In this document: positions 26,912-36,047 of the stretch, in pieces
How the letters are laid out: every line of letters starts with the position of its first letter
Position numbering within the stretch: position 1 is the first letter of the stretch
Assembly: GCF_900172265.1 (NCBI RefSeq)
Contig: NZ_FWFK01000011.1
Location: 1 to 59,323 of the forward strand
Source of the DNA: Roseivivax jejudonensis
GTDB lineage: Bacteria; Pseudomonadota; Alphaproteobacteria; Rhodobacterales; Rhodobacteraceae
Length of the DNA stretch: 59,323 bases
Reading direction: 5' to 3'
Made by a program: the position numbers and the translations under genes
Notes under the pieces: generated by a model
What the model saw: only the letters and a program-made list of their open reading frames with translations
Databases searched by the model: none
Told to the model about the DNA's origin: nothing

Positions 26912-27059
26912 TGCGTCTGTCCTGTTTTGGGGGTATCGTTGTGCGGTGAGCGCGGCGTGTTTGTTCCGCCTTTTTCGCCGTCAGTGCACGGATTACCGAA
27001 GAAGGGGGCTGCTATCCGCAATGCCGCAGGTCGCCGCGCTTACTCTCTCAGGAGGCGAT

Positions 27060-27239
27060 ATGCAGATTAACCTTGGCTTCGTTTGCTTCAGCTTCAGCCG
27101 CACGACTTGGTGGGTTCGCAGGAAAGGTGGCCGCTGCCACATGCTGAAAATGCCTTGGTGCCCAGCCCTGTTTTCAGAGCGTTACGGGCGCTGGCCGCAC
27201 TATCGCCTTGCTGGATTCCGCTTTGGCTCGCAAGAATAA
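27060..27239 (+). CDS. Small rightward phage protein (moron candidate)
   Basis: 59 residues, MQINLGFVCFSFSRTTWWV then RRKGGRCHMLKMPWCP and a basic end. ATG 27060 has a perfect GGAGG at 27051-27055. It runs against the surrounding leftward genes and its last 146 bases overlap the end of the opposite gene. Unknown function. Aromatic and Cys content suggests a small folded or membrane-associated protein. Confidence 0.5.
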   Translation: MQINLGFVCFSFSRTTWWVRRKGGRCHMLKMPWCPALFSERYGRWPHYRLAGFRFGSQE

Positions 27240-27435
27240 GCCACCGCTCCCAACTCCGCCGACAGTGATTAGCCTCTCCCCTGAGAGCGTATCTCCACAG
27301 CCAATCCACGATCACCACGTAGACAGCCCACACGCGGCATTCAGAGCGCCACGCTGCGTGGGCACAAATGCTCATATCCGGCAAGTCGGGAAACAGGCGA
27401 CGGTGCAGCATCACCGAAGCCCGCTCGATCTTCAT
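27094..27435 (-). CDS. Hypothetical phage protein
   Basis: 113 residues starting MKIERASVMLHRRLFPDL, with Trp/Cys-rich AWRSECRVWAVYVVIVDWLW. ATG 27435 overlaps the upstream stop by four bases, as for its neighbours. The last 45 residues lie opposite the rightward gene 27060-27239 and look less protein-like, so the gene may be real only in its first two thirds. Confidence 0.4.
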   Translation of the reverse strand: MKIERASVMLHRRLFPDLPDMSICAHAAWRSECRVWAVYVVIVDWLWRYALRGEANHCRRSWERWLILASQSGIQQGDSAASARNALKTGLGTKAFSACGSGHLSCEPTKSCG

Positions 27436-27908
27436 CCACCTTCTGGCGTAAATACGACAGGGCCGGGAGGGCGCTCGCCCTCAACCTCCGTCAGATCCAC
27501 GCTGGCTCTAAGAGGAATTACGCCGAACAACATCACGCGGCGCTTCGTCATCAGGTAGAATGGCGGGCCGGCATCAAGGCAGCGCTCTGCCCAGTCGCCA
27601 AGGCGATACGTGACAGTGTTCCCGGCTATCTCCTGGTACGTGGCCTCTTGCCAGTCACCGGAATTGCATTCGTATCCGTCACCGTCGATCAGCGTGATTT
27701 CCGAGCGCCACACCGCGTCTACAGTCCCAAAGGGAAGCTCGCGCACAAAGCGCACGTTATCGCCGGCCACTTGAAGCGAGACAGGGCGGATGAACAAAGA
27801 CGACGGCAGGCAAAGCCAGAGTGCCGTTCCGATGATGCCAAGGATCACCAGAACAGCCCCCAGTTTGTCCGAGAAGGACCACCGCATGTCATAGGCTGGC
27901 CTGTTCAT
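27432..27908 (-). CDS. Phage membrane protein, unknown
   Basis: 158 residues. One N-terminal membrane segment (GAVLVILGIIGTALWLCL) is followed by a 120-residue outer or periplasmic domain containing two Cys (YECNSGDW, AERCLDAG). The start ATG 27908 overlaps the upstream stop (ATGA); the open frame further upstream is a shadow of that gene. It lies between the tail fibre and the lysis cassette; a role in superinfection exclusion or lysis control is possible but unsupported. Confidence 0.65.
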   Translation of the reverse strand: MNRPAYDMRWSFSDKLGAVLVILGIIGTALWLCLPSSLFIRPVSLQVAGDNVRFVRELPFGTVDAVWRSEITLIDGDGYECNSGDWQEATYQEIAGNTVTYRLGDWAERCLDAGPPFYLMTKRRVMLFGVIPLRASVDLTEVEGERPPGPVVFTPEGG

Positions 27909-28144
27909 TTGCCGCCTCTCAGTGCCAATATGGCTGCTAGGGCGCCGGCAATGCCACCGATTGTCAGAAACCCCTTGATGAGCCAACGCGCGGCCCAGTT
28001 GGATCGCTCCACGACAATTACAACGCCGGCCATGCGCTTTATCAGCGGAGGTTCGCCAGCGGGTGTTGGCTCCATGAAGGCCTGATACATTTCGCGGGAC
28101 CACGCGTGGCACTCGTCCAGCTTCCTGCGTTCATCATCAGTCAT
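27905..28144 (-). CDS. Small phage membrane protein
   Basis: 79 residues: a charged helical N-terminus (DDERRKLDECHAWSREMY) and a C-terminal membrane segment (IKGFLTIGGIAGALAAILAL). Tail-anchored layout. It lies 3 bases after the tail fibre gene. It could be a holin-like or chaperone protein; no family is recognised. Confidence 0.65.
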   Translation of the reverse strand: MTDDERRKLDECHAWSREMYQAFMEPTPAGEPPLIKRMAGVVIVVERSNWAARWLIKGFLTIGGIAGALAAILALRGGK

Positions 28145-28147
28145 TGC

Positions 28148-29287
28148 TCAACGCACAACCTGAAAGAAAAAACCGTTGTTCGCCGCGCTACCGCCGCCGT
28201 CCACGATATCAACCTGGAAGTTGCTGTTGGTCTGCGTGACAACTTGCGCCTCAGTTGGCGTCCGAGTTCCACCGGCGCCAAACGTCTGCACGATTACAGA
28301 ATAGTTCGCATCCGGCATCGTCGTGTTGAGGCCGATTTGATACCGCCCCGTGGTGATGCGGGTTGAGGTTACACCGCCGCCTTCGGTCAGCGAGCCGGTA
28401 GCGTTTACCTTGCCCCAGGCGCGAGTGGCAAAGGCCGCAGCCGCAGAGCCATAACCCGCATCTACCGAGAAGTCGCCGTCAAGGATCGTGTCACCATTCA
28501 CCTCCAGCTCTGCTGCGGGCGTAAGCGTGTTGATCCCCACGTGCTGCGTTGAGCCATCGCAGAAAATGGTTGTGCTGTTGCCGGACTGAATGAACACATC
28601 GCCTTGCGTGCGGACGCGGACATATCCGGTCGTTTCGTTGATGATAGTGAAGTCGGAGCTGGAACCGTTATTGAAGCCGACATAAGCCTCGCGCGCACCA
28701 TCGCGGTCAAAACCCATGTAGACGTTGCCAGCCGAAGAATTGACCAGCGTCGCCACTTCTCCGCTGCCGGTGATCGTCGTGGCGCCAGACGCAGAGAGCG
28801 TGGTAAACGCACCAGTTGAGGCGCTGTTTGCCCCGATGGGCGTGCCGTCAATCTCACCACCGCCGATATCGACGTTGCCGGCGCTTTGCGTGGCAATCGT
28901 GCCGAGGCCTAGCGTCGTGCGCGCCGCCCCTGCGTTGGCGTCATCCAGAAGCGTGCCGGCGAATGCCGTAGCCGCGCCAAGGTAGCCCCACTGGCTTGCG
29001 CTGATCGTGGTTGTGCCGATGTTCTGGATCTGCCCCAGCTCGTCATCAGTCAGGGCGTCAATCTCGGCATTGTAGGCCAGAACGTCCGAGCCAATCTCAA
29101 GGCCAAGAGCCGTCCTCGCGGCCGACGGGCTAGTCGAACCCGTCCCGCCCACAGCAATCGGCCGGGCTGCGTTCTGCTCCTGCTCCAGATCCTCCAGCGG
29201 ATCGTTGTGCTGGCTCGCACTGGCCGTCTGGCCGTCTACTGCCAGATATCCGGCTGGAAGGCTGTATGTATCGCCGCTACGGGGCAT
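28148..29287 (-). CDS. Phage tail fibre protein
   Basis: 379 residues. The N-terminus (MPRSGDTYSLPAGYLAV, NDPLEDLEQEQNAARPI) is a known virion-attachment module of short-tailed phages. The centre has repeats of the type ARTALGL/ARTTLGLGTIATQSAG found in fibre shafts, followed by VYMGFDRDGAREAYVGF. The C-terminal domain ends GFFFQVV. Probably a second receptor-binding or collar fibre alongside the 1154-residue spike. Confidence 0.82.
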   Translation of the reverse strand: MPRSGDTYSLPAGYLAVDGQTASASQHNDPLEDLEQEQNAARPIAVGGTGSTSPSAARTALGLEIGSDVLAYNAEIDALTDDELGQIQNIGTTTISASQWGYLGAATAFAGTLLDDANAGAARTTLGLGTIATQSAGNVDIGGGEIDGTPIGANSASTGAFTTLSASGATTITGSGEVATLVNSSAGNVYMGFDRDGAREAYVGFNNGSSSDFTIINETTGYVRVRTQGDVFIQSGNSTTIFCDGSTQHVGINTLTPAAELEVNGDTILDGDFSVDAGYGSAAAAFATRAWGKVNATGSLTEGGGVTSTRITTGRYQIGLNTTMPDANYSVIVQTFGAGGTRTPTEAQVVTQTNSNFQVDIVDGGGSAANNGFFFQVVR

Positions 29288-29335
29288 CGCTGCACCTCAT
29301 TGACAAACGGGCATCGGATGCCGACTTTCATCAGC

Positions 29336-29605
29336 ATGATGCGGATTCTGTTTTCTGTGATTGCTCTCGGCACCATTGCCGGTTGCGATTTGGCCGAACG
29401 AGACACCAGCGCGTGCGAGAGCTACGGCTTTTCGCCTGGGACCGAAGCCTTTGGGAATTGCCTCATGGAGCGGGATCAGACCCGCAAGCAATCAATGGCA
29501 GACGCGCTTCGCTCCAGCGGTGACAACTTCAACTCCACACCAGCGCGCACGTGCTCAACTTACGTTTCGGCGCACGGCTCCACCGTTCAGACGCGGTGTT
29601 ATTGA
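29336..29605 (+). CDS. Small lipoprotein (moron candidate)
   Basis: 89 residues from ATG 29336: RILFSVIALGTIAGC is a lipoprotein signal with lipobox Cys 17. The mature part has ACESYGFSPGTEAFGNCLM, a motif common in small bacterial lipoproteins, and four further Cys. It reads rightward between two leftward late genes and shares TGATG with the next rightward gene. A lysogenic-conversion role at the cell envelope is likely. Confidence 0.7.
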   Translation: MMRILFSVIALGTIAGCDLAERDTSACESYGFSPGTEAFGNCLMERDQTRKQSMADALRSSGDNFNSTPARTCSTYVSAHGSTVQTRCY

Positions 29606-29853
29606 TGGGCTTAGTCGATTTCGCTTGCGCTGTGTTTTTGGGAAACGTGATGACGCTCAGCGTCATTTGGGGTTTTCGGCAATTTGTTAAGCACGACGAG
29701 CAGGCGTCATGGAAGGCATACGGAGCGTTTCTCCTGCCAATGCTAGCGCTTGCCGCGAGCGTTTACGTTATTGAGGGACCGCCACCGCAGTTCGACGCAC
29801 TAAGGCCTCAAGAATCTGCCGCTGCGCCTCAGACCCCTGCATCTGCTCAATAA
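29605..29853 (+). CDS. Two-span membrane protein (moron candidate)
   Basis: 82 residues with two hydrophobic segments (FACAVFLGNVMTLSVIWGF and YGAFLLPMLALAASVYVI) and a Pro/Ala-rich tail. Its start overlaps the lipoprotein stop, so the pair is a two-gene rightward unit. The last 86 bases overlap the end of the opposite ejection-protein gene. Confidence 0.6.
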   Translation: MGLVDFACAVFLGNVMTLSVIWGFRQFVKHDEQASWKAYGAFLLPMLALAASVYVIEGPPPQFDALRPQESAAAPQTPASAQ

Positions 29854-31792
29854 CGGGCTCAAGAGCTTTTGCATCCCCGGACATGAGTGCGCGCGCAATC
29901 AGTTGTCGCGTCGGTTCGTTCATGCCCGTGACGGCGGGTCCGACAGCCGCGCCAAGATTCATCGCGGCACTGCCCATCTGAAGGTTGCCTGCGTCCCGCA
30001 GCGCACGCCCAACGTTGGCAAGAGGCCCAACATCCTTGATATCTTCCAGATTGTCGGCTGTCCGCGACCCACCTAGCGCCCGCTGATAGGTGTCATACAT
30101 CGTGTTTTCACGACCCACCCGCCGGCCTAGCAGGCCCGGATTGCTGGCGATTGCACCGGCTTCCTGCTGACGTTTGGTGCTAGCGAATTCACGAGCGGAG
30201 TTTGGAGCTTGTGCTTTGTTGCGCTCGATGCTCTCTTGGATGGTATCGCCGTAACCAACGCGAGCGGCGCGTTGCTGGTCTGGCGTCATGCTTTGGAATG
30301 TAGGAACGTTGTCAGCCGCGCGGCCGCGCCTCGCCATCTGTGATCCAGAATCGACGGCATCAATGACCCGAGATGCTGAGCGAAACCCGTCATTGGCAGC
30401 GCGATACGCATCGCTGGACTGCTCAAGAGCTTGATCCAAGGCGGTCACCAGATTGCTCAACTCGCGAGCTTCATTGCTCCGCCCTGCGCGCGTTGCAGCG
30501 CTGATCGCGTCCTGCACGTCTTGCTTGACCCCTAGGACGCGATCAAAATCCGACAGTTCGCGGGACACTCCGTCTGGCCCGGGTTGAGCGGCGAGGCGGC
30601 GGCGAAAGCCGGCCATTCGACCATCAATGCTATCTCCAGCAACACCGCTTCCCTGCATGCCACCAATGCGACGATCAATGACGGCAAGTGCATTTCGCAC
30701 GTCCACCGGCCCCGCATTGCGACGCGCTGCATCATACGCTGCATCGGCAGTGGCCTTCCGAGAACTGGATAGCCTGTCAGTAAGAGATGCCGCACTTGTT
30801 TGCGGCCGGTCCAGAACGTCAGATACCGTCTCCTGAAACTGGTAGCCCTCCGGAACAAGGTCTGTCCCAGGCTGACGCGGCTGCCCCCTAAAACCAAAAG
30901 CATCATCGACAAAGCCGCTCATTCGATCAGATTGATTTACTTGGCGCTGTTGCAGAAAGCGTGCAAGCTCATCTGCACCATCCCCGCCGGATCGAACAAC
31001 TCCAGATGCACGACGTTGCCCGGCTTGGCCCAAGGCGTCCATAAGGCGGAATTCGGGCTGACCTTCGGTTGACGCCTCAATCATTTCTGCTGAAACGTCA
31101 TCAGCGCTTTTCCCGGATTTTTGAAGCGCGGAAGCTATTGCACGACGAGCGCGGTTTTCGCTAGCGCGACCGAGGGCGTTATCCACACCGCCACCGATCA
31201 TATCCCTTGCTGCGCCTACACCCGCTCGCCCCGCACCAACAACCGCAGGAGCTGCCCCGCCCGCCATAGCCCCCCACAATGCAGCGTTGCGGCCTTCTGT
31301 AAGTCTGTCAGAAAGCCCCTCACCCTCCATGCCGCCATATGTGGCGCCACCGAGGCCACCGGCGATAGCAGAGCCGGTCATGCGAGCCGGAAGAGATCCG
31401 GCCGCTGCCGCACCACCTGTTGCAACGGCTCCCAACACAGATCCACCGATGTCCGCTCCGAGCGCCAAGCCCGGATTCTCACGCTCCAGCACCTCTTCCT
31501 GCTGACGGTAGTGGTCGCGGCGATCAGCATAGTTGACACCCGGCGCGATGCTTTCGACCGCAGCCGAAGTCTCGTCGCCAATCAGCCCGAAGGTCATGGC
31601 CTCGCCGGCCTTGTTCAGAAACGAGCCAATGCGCTCCCCAGTGTTCTGCGTGGTCGGATCGTCATCGCCAAACACGTTTTCGCGGATGACCTGCCCCATG
31701 CCTTTGGGCTCGGCTCGCTGCCCGCCATCCACGCGCCGCTCGGCCTCGCGAATAGCAGCCCGGCGCAACGCAGCCTTTTGCTCTGGCGTCAT
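29768..31792 (-). CDS. Large internal virion / DNA-ejection protein
   Basis: 674 residues. The centre is a long Gly/Ala-rich stretch (SVLGAVATGGAAAAGSLPA, GGLGGATYGGMEG, AGGAAPAVVGAGRAGVGAA) that could insert into membranes; the flanks are helical and charged. Size, composition and position after another large internal protein fit podovirus ejection proteins (P22 gp16/gp20 or T7 gp15/gp16 by role, not sequence). Start ATG 31792 overlaps the upstream stop. Confidence 0.68.
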   Translation of the reverse strand: MTPEQKAALRRAAIREAERRVDGGQRAEPKGMGQVIRENVFGDDDPTTQNTGERIGSFLNKAGEAMTFGLIGDETSAAVESIAPGVNYADRRDHYRQQEEVLERENPGLALGADIGGSVLGAVATGGAAAAGSLPARMTGSAIAGGLGGATYGGMEGEGLSDRLTEGRNAALWGAMAGGAAPAVVGAGRAGVGAARDMIGGGVDNALGRASENRARRAIASALQKSGKSADDVSAEMIEASTEGQPEFRLMDALGQAGQRRASGVVRSGGDGADELARFLQQRQVNQSDRMSGFVDDAFGFRGQPRQPGTDLVPEGYQFQETVSDVLDRPQTSAASLTDRLSSSRKATADAAYDAARRNAGPVDVRNALAVIDRRIGGMQGSGVAGDSIDGRMAGFRRRLAAQPGPDGVSRELSDFDRVLGVKQDVQDAISAATRAGRSNEARELSNLVTALDQALEQSSDAYRAANDGFRSASRVIDAVDSGSQMARRGRAADNVPTFQSMTPDQQRAARVGYGDTIQESIERNKAQAPNSAREFASTKRQQEAGAIASNPGLLGRRVGRENTMYDTYQRALGGSRTADNLEDIKDVGPLANVGRALRDAGNLQMGSAAMNLGAAVGPAVTGMNEPTRQLIARALMSGDAKALEPVIEQMQGSEAQRQILEALVRRTAVAVPQ

Positions 31793-33747
31793 CGGAACAG
31801 CCTCCTGTCAGCTTCTTCCATCGACTCCCAAAGGCTTTCCCAGCGCTCCTGAGTGTAGCCTTCGGGCGGCGGGGGAATATCGGAGTCGCCTTGTTGCTGA
31901 GGTTCAGACGCAGCCTGCGTAGGCTCTTGGCCCCCAGCGGAAACACTGCCGTCCTCCGCAAGGCTCCACTGACCTTCGCCGTAGGCCAGATCCAGCGCGA
32001 GCTTCCGATACGCCTTTGCCGCCCGAAGGTATTCCTCAGCACTCGTAGAGTTGTTCAGCGCTGTGACAGCGTTACCGATTGCCTGACGCTCGCCGTCCGT
32101 AAGCTGCCCGACTGCGCCGCCCGTCGGGCTGTTGTCGCGCATCCTCTGGATTTCAGAAAACGCCGCGCTGTCGGTAACTTGGTTGGTGCGGTTGCCGAAG
32201 TCCACGGCGGCATTGCCGGTCAGAGCGCGGCCGATGTTTGTTCTCCGAAAATCGCCAAACGCGCCTGTTACGGGGAGACCACCGTTCTCGATCTCATCAA
32301 TGTTCAAGTTGATCGAAGAAAGCGTTGTGCCCAACATCAGCTTTTGCTGCGCCTGTTTGCGCTCCTCAGCCTCCGCATTCTGCTGCCGTTCGATGTCACT
32401 GTCCGTTCCAGCCACCGGCGCAGACATGGGCCGCCCCTGCTCGTCAAGGCGGATATTGCCGTCCTTGTCGTAGAGATACGTCATTCCTTCGCCGAGCTTG
32501 GACAGGCCGGGAACGGGATTCTGGTTACCGGTATTCACGTTGATGGTTTGGCCGCCACCGCCAATCGTCATGATCTTGCCATCGGGGCTGCGCTGGTAGT
32601 TGCCTTCCGGCAGGCCAAGGCTCGCAGCCTCTTCCCGAGACAGCATTTCATATCCTGGATCAGGCGCAGTTTCGTAGCTTTGAATGACTTGCCCGGACTG
32701 CTTGTCGATAAGGCCGACGCCATCGACATACTGCGTCTCACGCTGTGGATTGCGAGCGTTCTGCAATTCAATCTGAGCCTGCTCAAGCTGCATCTGTCGC
32801 AGCGGATCTTCCGCATCCATAGCCCGTTGTAGCGCAAATTTCGCTTGCTGGCGCTGCTGATCGCTGAGGAAGGGATTGGCCAGAACCTGCTGGATCTGCT
32901 GCACGGACGGCCCGTTATAACGCGGCGCGCTGTATTGACCGCCGCCCGACGTGGAAACCGACCCCTGCGAGACACGCGCCGGGCCGCTCCTTCCGGCGTC
33001 AGCATTACCAAACCAATGGTTGCCGATTTGCGTCCAGTCTCCGCCGGCCCGCATGCCCCAGTTGGGATCTGCCACATTGGCGTTGTAATAGTGCGTCGCA
33101 CCGCCCGTTGGGTCTTCATACTGACCGCTGAGAAGCATATCCGCAGCGCGATACGCCTGCTCGGACGGCTGCATGTTTTGCATGTCCAAGCCGCCTTCGC
33201 CGCCCGCGTAGCCAGTAACGCTGTTCCACGCGGAAAACTGGCCGGGCTTCATGATGACGCCGCTCAGACCGTCACCGTACCCGCCGTCCGCAACGCGATT
33301 GTTGATGACAGAGCCAGCTGCAATCATCCCGCCAAGCCCCTCACCGCCAGCCTCAGCTTGCAATGTTCTAGCAAGCAATTCGCGTTCCGACGACAGAGCA
33401 TCGGCCGCCGCGCGCGTAGGCCCGCCATTTGCTGCCATAGCCGCGTTGCGGCGGTCACGCTGGGTCATTGCCGACGACACACGGCCAACGCCACCGCTGG
33501 TGCTTACGGACGGGCGCGGGCTGTTAAAGACGCTATTGAAGATCTCCGTAGCCGCGTCTTGCCCCTCCTGCTCCTTGCGGTTCGCATGCCGCTGCATCAA
33601 GCCGCCAGCGATGCTGTTAGCGGCACTGTAGATGCCTTCCCCCACGTTCTGCGGGGCAGCAGCTTGGCCCATCATCGCCCGAGCAATCTCACGCCGATGC
33701 TTGATTTCTTCGGGGGTGATCCCGGTATTGCCGCCAAAGTTATACAT
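31789..33747 (-). CDS. Internal virion protein with SleB-type cell-wall hydrolase domain
   Basis: 652 residues. Residues about 123-246 are a SleB/hydrolase-2 domain: LLARTLQAEAGGEG carries the expected catalytic Glu, then AAGSVINNRV, GVIMKPGQFSAWN and GATHYYNANVADPNWG. It should cut peptidoglycan during DNA entry. The N-terminal 50 residues and the Gln-rich C-terminal 400 are helical; the end is Pro/Gln-rich (PPPPEGYTQERWESL). The ATG 33747 shares a base with the previous stop (TAATG), so the longer open frame is not used. Confidence 0.85.
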   Translation of the reverse strand: MYNFGGNTGITPEEIKHRREIARAMMGQAAAPQNVGEGIYSAANSIAGGLMQRHANRKEQEGQDAATEIFNSVFNSPRPSVSTSGGVGRVSSAMTQRDRRNAAMAANGGPTRAAADALSSERELLARTLQAEAGGEGLGGMIAAGSVINNRVADGGYGDGLSGVIMKPGQFSAWNSVTGYAGGEGGLDMQNMQPSEQAYRAADMLLSGQYEDPTGGATHYYNANVADPNWGMRAGGDWTQIGNHWFGNADAGRSGPARVSQGSVSTSGGGQYSAPRYNGPSVQQIQQVLANPFLSDQQRQQAKFALQRAMDAEDPLRQMQLEQAQIELQNARNPQRETQYVDGVGLIDKQSGQVIQSYETAPDPGYEMLSREEAASLGLPEGNYQRSPDGKIMTIGGGGQTINVNTGNQNPVPGLSKLGEGMTYLYDKDGNIRLDEQGRPMSAPVAGTDSDIERQQNAEAEERKQAQQKLMLGTTLSSINLNIDEIENGGLPVTGAFGDFRRTNIGRALTGNAAVDFGNRTNQVTDSAAFSEIQRMRDNSPTGGAVGQLTDGERQAIGNAVTALNNSTSAEEYLRAAKAYRKLALDLAYGEGQWSLAEDGSVSAGGQEPTQAASEPQQQGDSDIPPPPEGYTQERWESLWESMEEADRRLFR

Positions 33748-35576
33748 TAGAGCGTCCCGATGTATGCGCCGCCAAGAGAGCCCGCCGCGCCAAGAATGCC
33801 GCCCATGAGCGCCTGACGTCCGGCCTGCTGCTGCTGCCATGCGTTCAGCCGGCCTTGGTAAGCGTCCATCTCAAGCCCTGCCCGATCCACCGTCGGGATT
33901 TGAGACATATTCGGCGTGACGAAGTTCGGCTGCTGCACCTGCCCCGTGCCGAGAAGCGAAGCGATTTCGTTGATCGGCTGATTCCGGAACGCGAACATTT
34001 CCTGCAAGGCCGCGCTGCGCTGGTCATTCCGGCGCTGCTGAAGCGCGTTGTAGGACTGCTCCTGCTGGTTAAGCAGGCCCGCGTTGAGTGTGGACGCGTC
34101 CATTTGCGCCGCGTTGTTCTGCGTGGCCGCTTGGTTGGCCAGTTGCTGCTCTGCCAGACGCTGCTGGAACTGCTGGCCGCGCGCATCGTTCGCAAACGTG
34201 CCGCGTGCAATATCCGACTGCAATTGATCCGCCGTCGCGTCGTTGTAGAACTGCGCCTGCGCCTGGTTCTGGCCGAACTGCTGCTGCTGAGCCGCATTGC
34301 GCCGCGTCATGGCATCCGCGCTCTGCTGATATTGCTGCCCGACAGCCTGATTGCCGAACTGTGCGCCCGCCAGATCGGTCTGGAACTGCTGCCCACGAGC
34401 GTTGTTGGCGAACACGCCGCGCCCCTGCGCCTGCTGGTAGGCCTGGGCCTGTGCCGCATTCTCGAAACCGGCCCGCCGTGCCTCCAGATCCGCCAGCCGC
34501 GACTGCTCCTGCCCGCCGGCAAGGATCGTCTGCATGCGAGCATCATTGGACTGCTCGTTGAAGCGGTTCATCGCCCGGTCATACGCTTCCGAGCCCTCAC
34601 GAATGCCCTGATTGAGAAGGCTTGTCCGCAGCGACTCGCGGTCCCGATCAAGTTGCGGGTTCAGCCGGGAAAACAGTGCCTCTTCCACGCGCCGACGGTC
34701 ATCGGAGAAATCCGTCCCGTAGGAGCGGGTAATATCCCCTGCATCGCCAAATTCGGTCTGGAATTGCTGCTGCGGAACGGTCGTCTGGATGTCACCGGAG
34801 CGGTCGTCCAGGCTCTGCTGCACTCGGCCGCCGGCGCTGAAGCTGTTGCGATACCGCGCGCCGTCCACGCTGGTCTGGAGTTGGTTGTCGGTGTTCTGAA
34901 CGTTGCCGCTTGCCTGCTCCAGCCCGTCAACCATCAGGTTGTTGCGGCGCTGGTTCAGGTTCTGCACATACCCTGCGCCAAGGTCACCGCGATCCGGAAG
35001 CGCGGACGGGTCCATGCTTGTGCCGAGAAGCTGGCCGAGACGGCTTGAGCTGTCGCGCGCAAGCTCCGCAAGGTTGATCTGCGTGTTGACTTGCGCGTCC
35101 TGCAATTGCCGCCCCTCGGGGCTGAGCGTCTGCTCAATCGTCACACGCGGAATGCTGTAGGTGTCGCCGGTGGACGGGTCGGTCCACGTGTAGGTAGAGT
35201 TTGGATCATAGCCCGGCAGCCCGCGCTGATATTCCTGCGCCGCTTCGTAGGTGTCGAACGTCTCACCGCCCACGCGATAGCCGGTGGTGTCCGGAGTGCC
35301 CTGATTGCCGCCACCCAGCATATTGAGACCAAACTGCCGCTGCCCGTTGTCGTTGACCGTCGGGCCGGAAGCAGTGCCGGGCGTGCCCTTGATCGTGTAT
35401 TGCTCGATCTGCGGGACGTTGCTGTCGCCAAAGCTGTAGGTCAGCGAGCCATACGGCGTCGTCTGGTTCGGGTTCATTAGAACCGAGTTTGCAACCGCGG
35501 TGGTGACGTTCGTTCCAGTCTGCGCGCGCTGGACCTCTTCCGGATCAGGCGGCTTGGGTGCGGATGGTGAACACAT
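33747..35576 (-). CDS. Gln-rich internal / tail protein
   Basis: 609 residues. The N-terminus (SPSAPKPPDPEEVQRAQTG) and the segment NPNQTTPYGSLTYSFGD are seen in structural proteins of short-tailed phages. The centre has about six degenerate repeats of the form FxNxARGQQFQxxLA (NNARGQQFQTDLAGAQF, NDARGQQFQQRLAEQQL), giving a long coiled coil. The end is a Gly-rich hydrophobic tail (GGILGAAGSLGGAYIG). Likely an ejection or tail-needle-associated protein. Confidence 0.68.
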   Translation of the reverse strand: MCSPSAPKPPDPEEVQRAQTGTNVTTAVANSVLMNPNQTTPYGSLTYSFGDSNVPQIEQYTIKGTPGTASGPTVNDNGQRQFGLNMLGGGNQGTPDTTGYRVGGETFDTYEAAQEYQRGLPGYDPNSTYTWTDPSTGDTYSIPRVTIEQTLSPEGRQLQDAQVNTQINLAELARDSSSRLGQLLGTSMDPSALPDRGDLGAGYVQNLNQRRNNLMVDGLEQASGNVQNTDNQLQTSVDGARYRNSFSAGGRVQQSLDDRSGDIQTTVPQQQFQTEFGDAGDITRSYGTDFSDDRRRVEEALFSRLNPQLDRDRESLRTSLLNQGIREGSEAYDRAMNRFNEQSNDARMQTILAGGQEQSRLADLEARRAGFENAAQAQAYQQAQGRGVFANNARGQQFQTDLAGAQFGNQAVGQQYQQSADAMTRRNAAQQQQFGQNQAQAQFYNDATADQLQSDIARGTFANDARGQQFQQRLAEQQLANQAATQNNAAQMDASTLNAGLLNQQEQSYNALQQRRNDQRSAALQEMFAFRNQPINEIASLLGTGQVQQPNFVTPNMSQIPTVDRAGLEMDAYQGRLNAWQQQQAGRQALMGGILGAAGSLGGAYIGTL

Positions 35577-35585
35577 GCTAAGCCC

Positions 35586-36047
35586 TCAGAAGCGATAGAC
35601 CATGACGGACGAGACCTCCTGAAAGCCCATGCGCTTCCAAATCTTCGCCACTCGGAGATCAGTTACGGGGTTGATGAGAACGCGCTTGACGCCTCGCGTT
35701 TTCAGATCGGCCAATGCCGCCTGCACCAGTTTTTTGCCCAAACCGTTGCGATGCTCGGGCACGACATACAACACGTCCTCTTGTGCGATGAGATCGCTGT
35801 TGTGCATGTCGTTGGTCAGGTAGACGTTGCAGTGACCAACCGGGCGGCCCTCATGCCGCGCCACGTAGTTAAGCAGGTATCCCGACGAGAACGCCTCGAA
35901 ATACTCTTTCAAGCGCGGATTAAATGGGCTCACCGGCAGCCCGTCGCGGGCAAACCGCTCACAGGTTTCCTCGTAGTGAGCGCGGTAATTCGGCTCAAGT
36001 TCGTGGTAATTCAGATCACCACGCTCCAGCGCAATCTGATAGGTCAA
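35586..36047 (-). CDS. GNAT-family acetyltransferase in the structural operon
   Basis: 153 residues with the GNAT acetyl-CoA loop DVLYVVPEHRNGLGKKLVQ (R/Q-x-x-G-x-G/A type) and NPVTDLRVAKIWKRMGFQ at the end. The N-terminal helix (YRAHYEETCERFARDG) resembles phage-encoded GNATs found beside tail genes. It overlaps the tail protein gene by four bases. The substrate is unknown; virion or host protein acetylation are both possible. Confidence 0.8.
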   Translation of the reverse strand: MTYQIALERGDLNYHELEPNYRAHYEETCERFARDGLPVSPFNPRLKEYFEAFSSGYLLNYVARHEGRPVGHCNVYLTNDMHNSDLIAQEDVLYVVPEHRNGLGKKLVQAALADLKTRGVKRVLINPVTDLRVAKIWKRMGFQEVSSVMVYRF

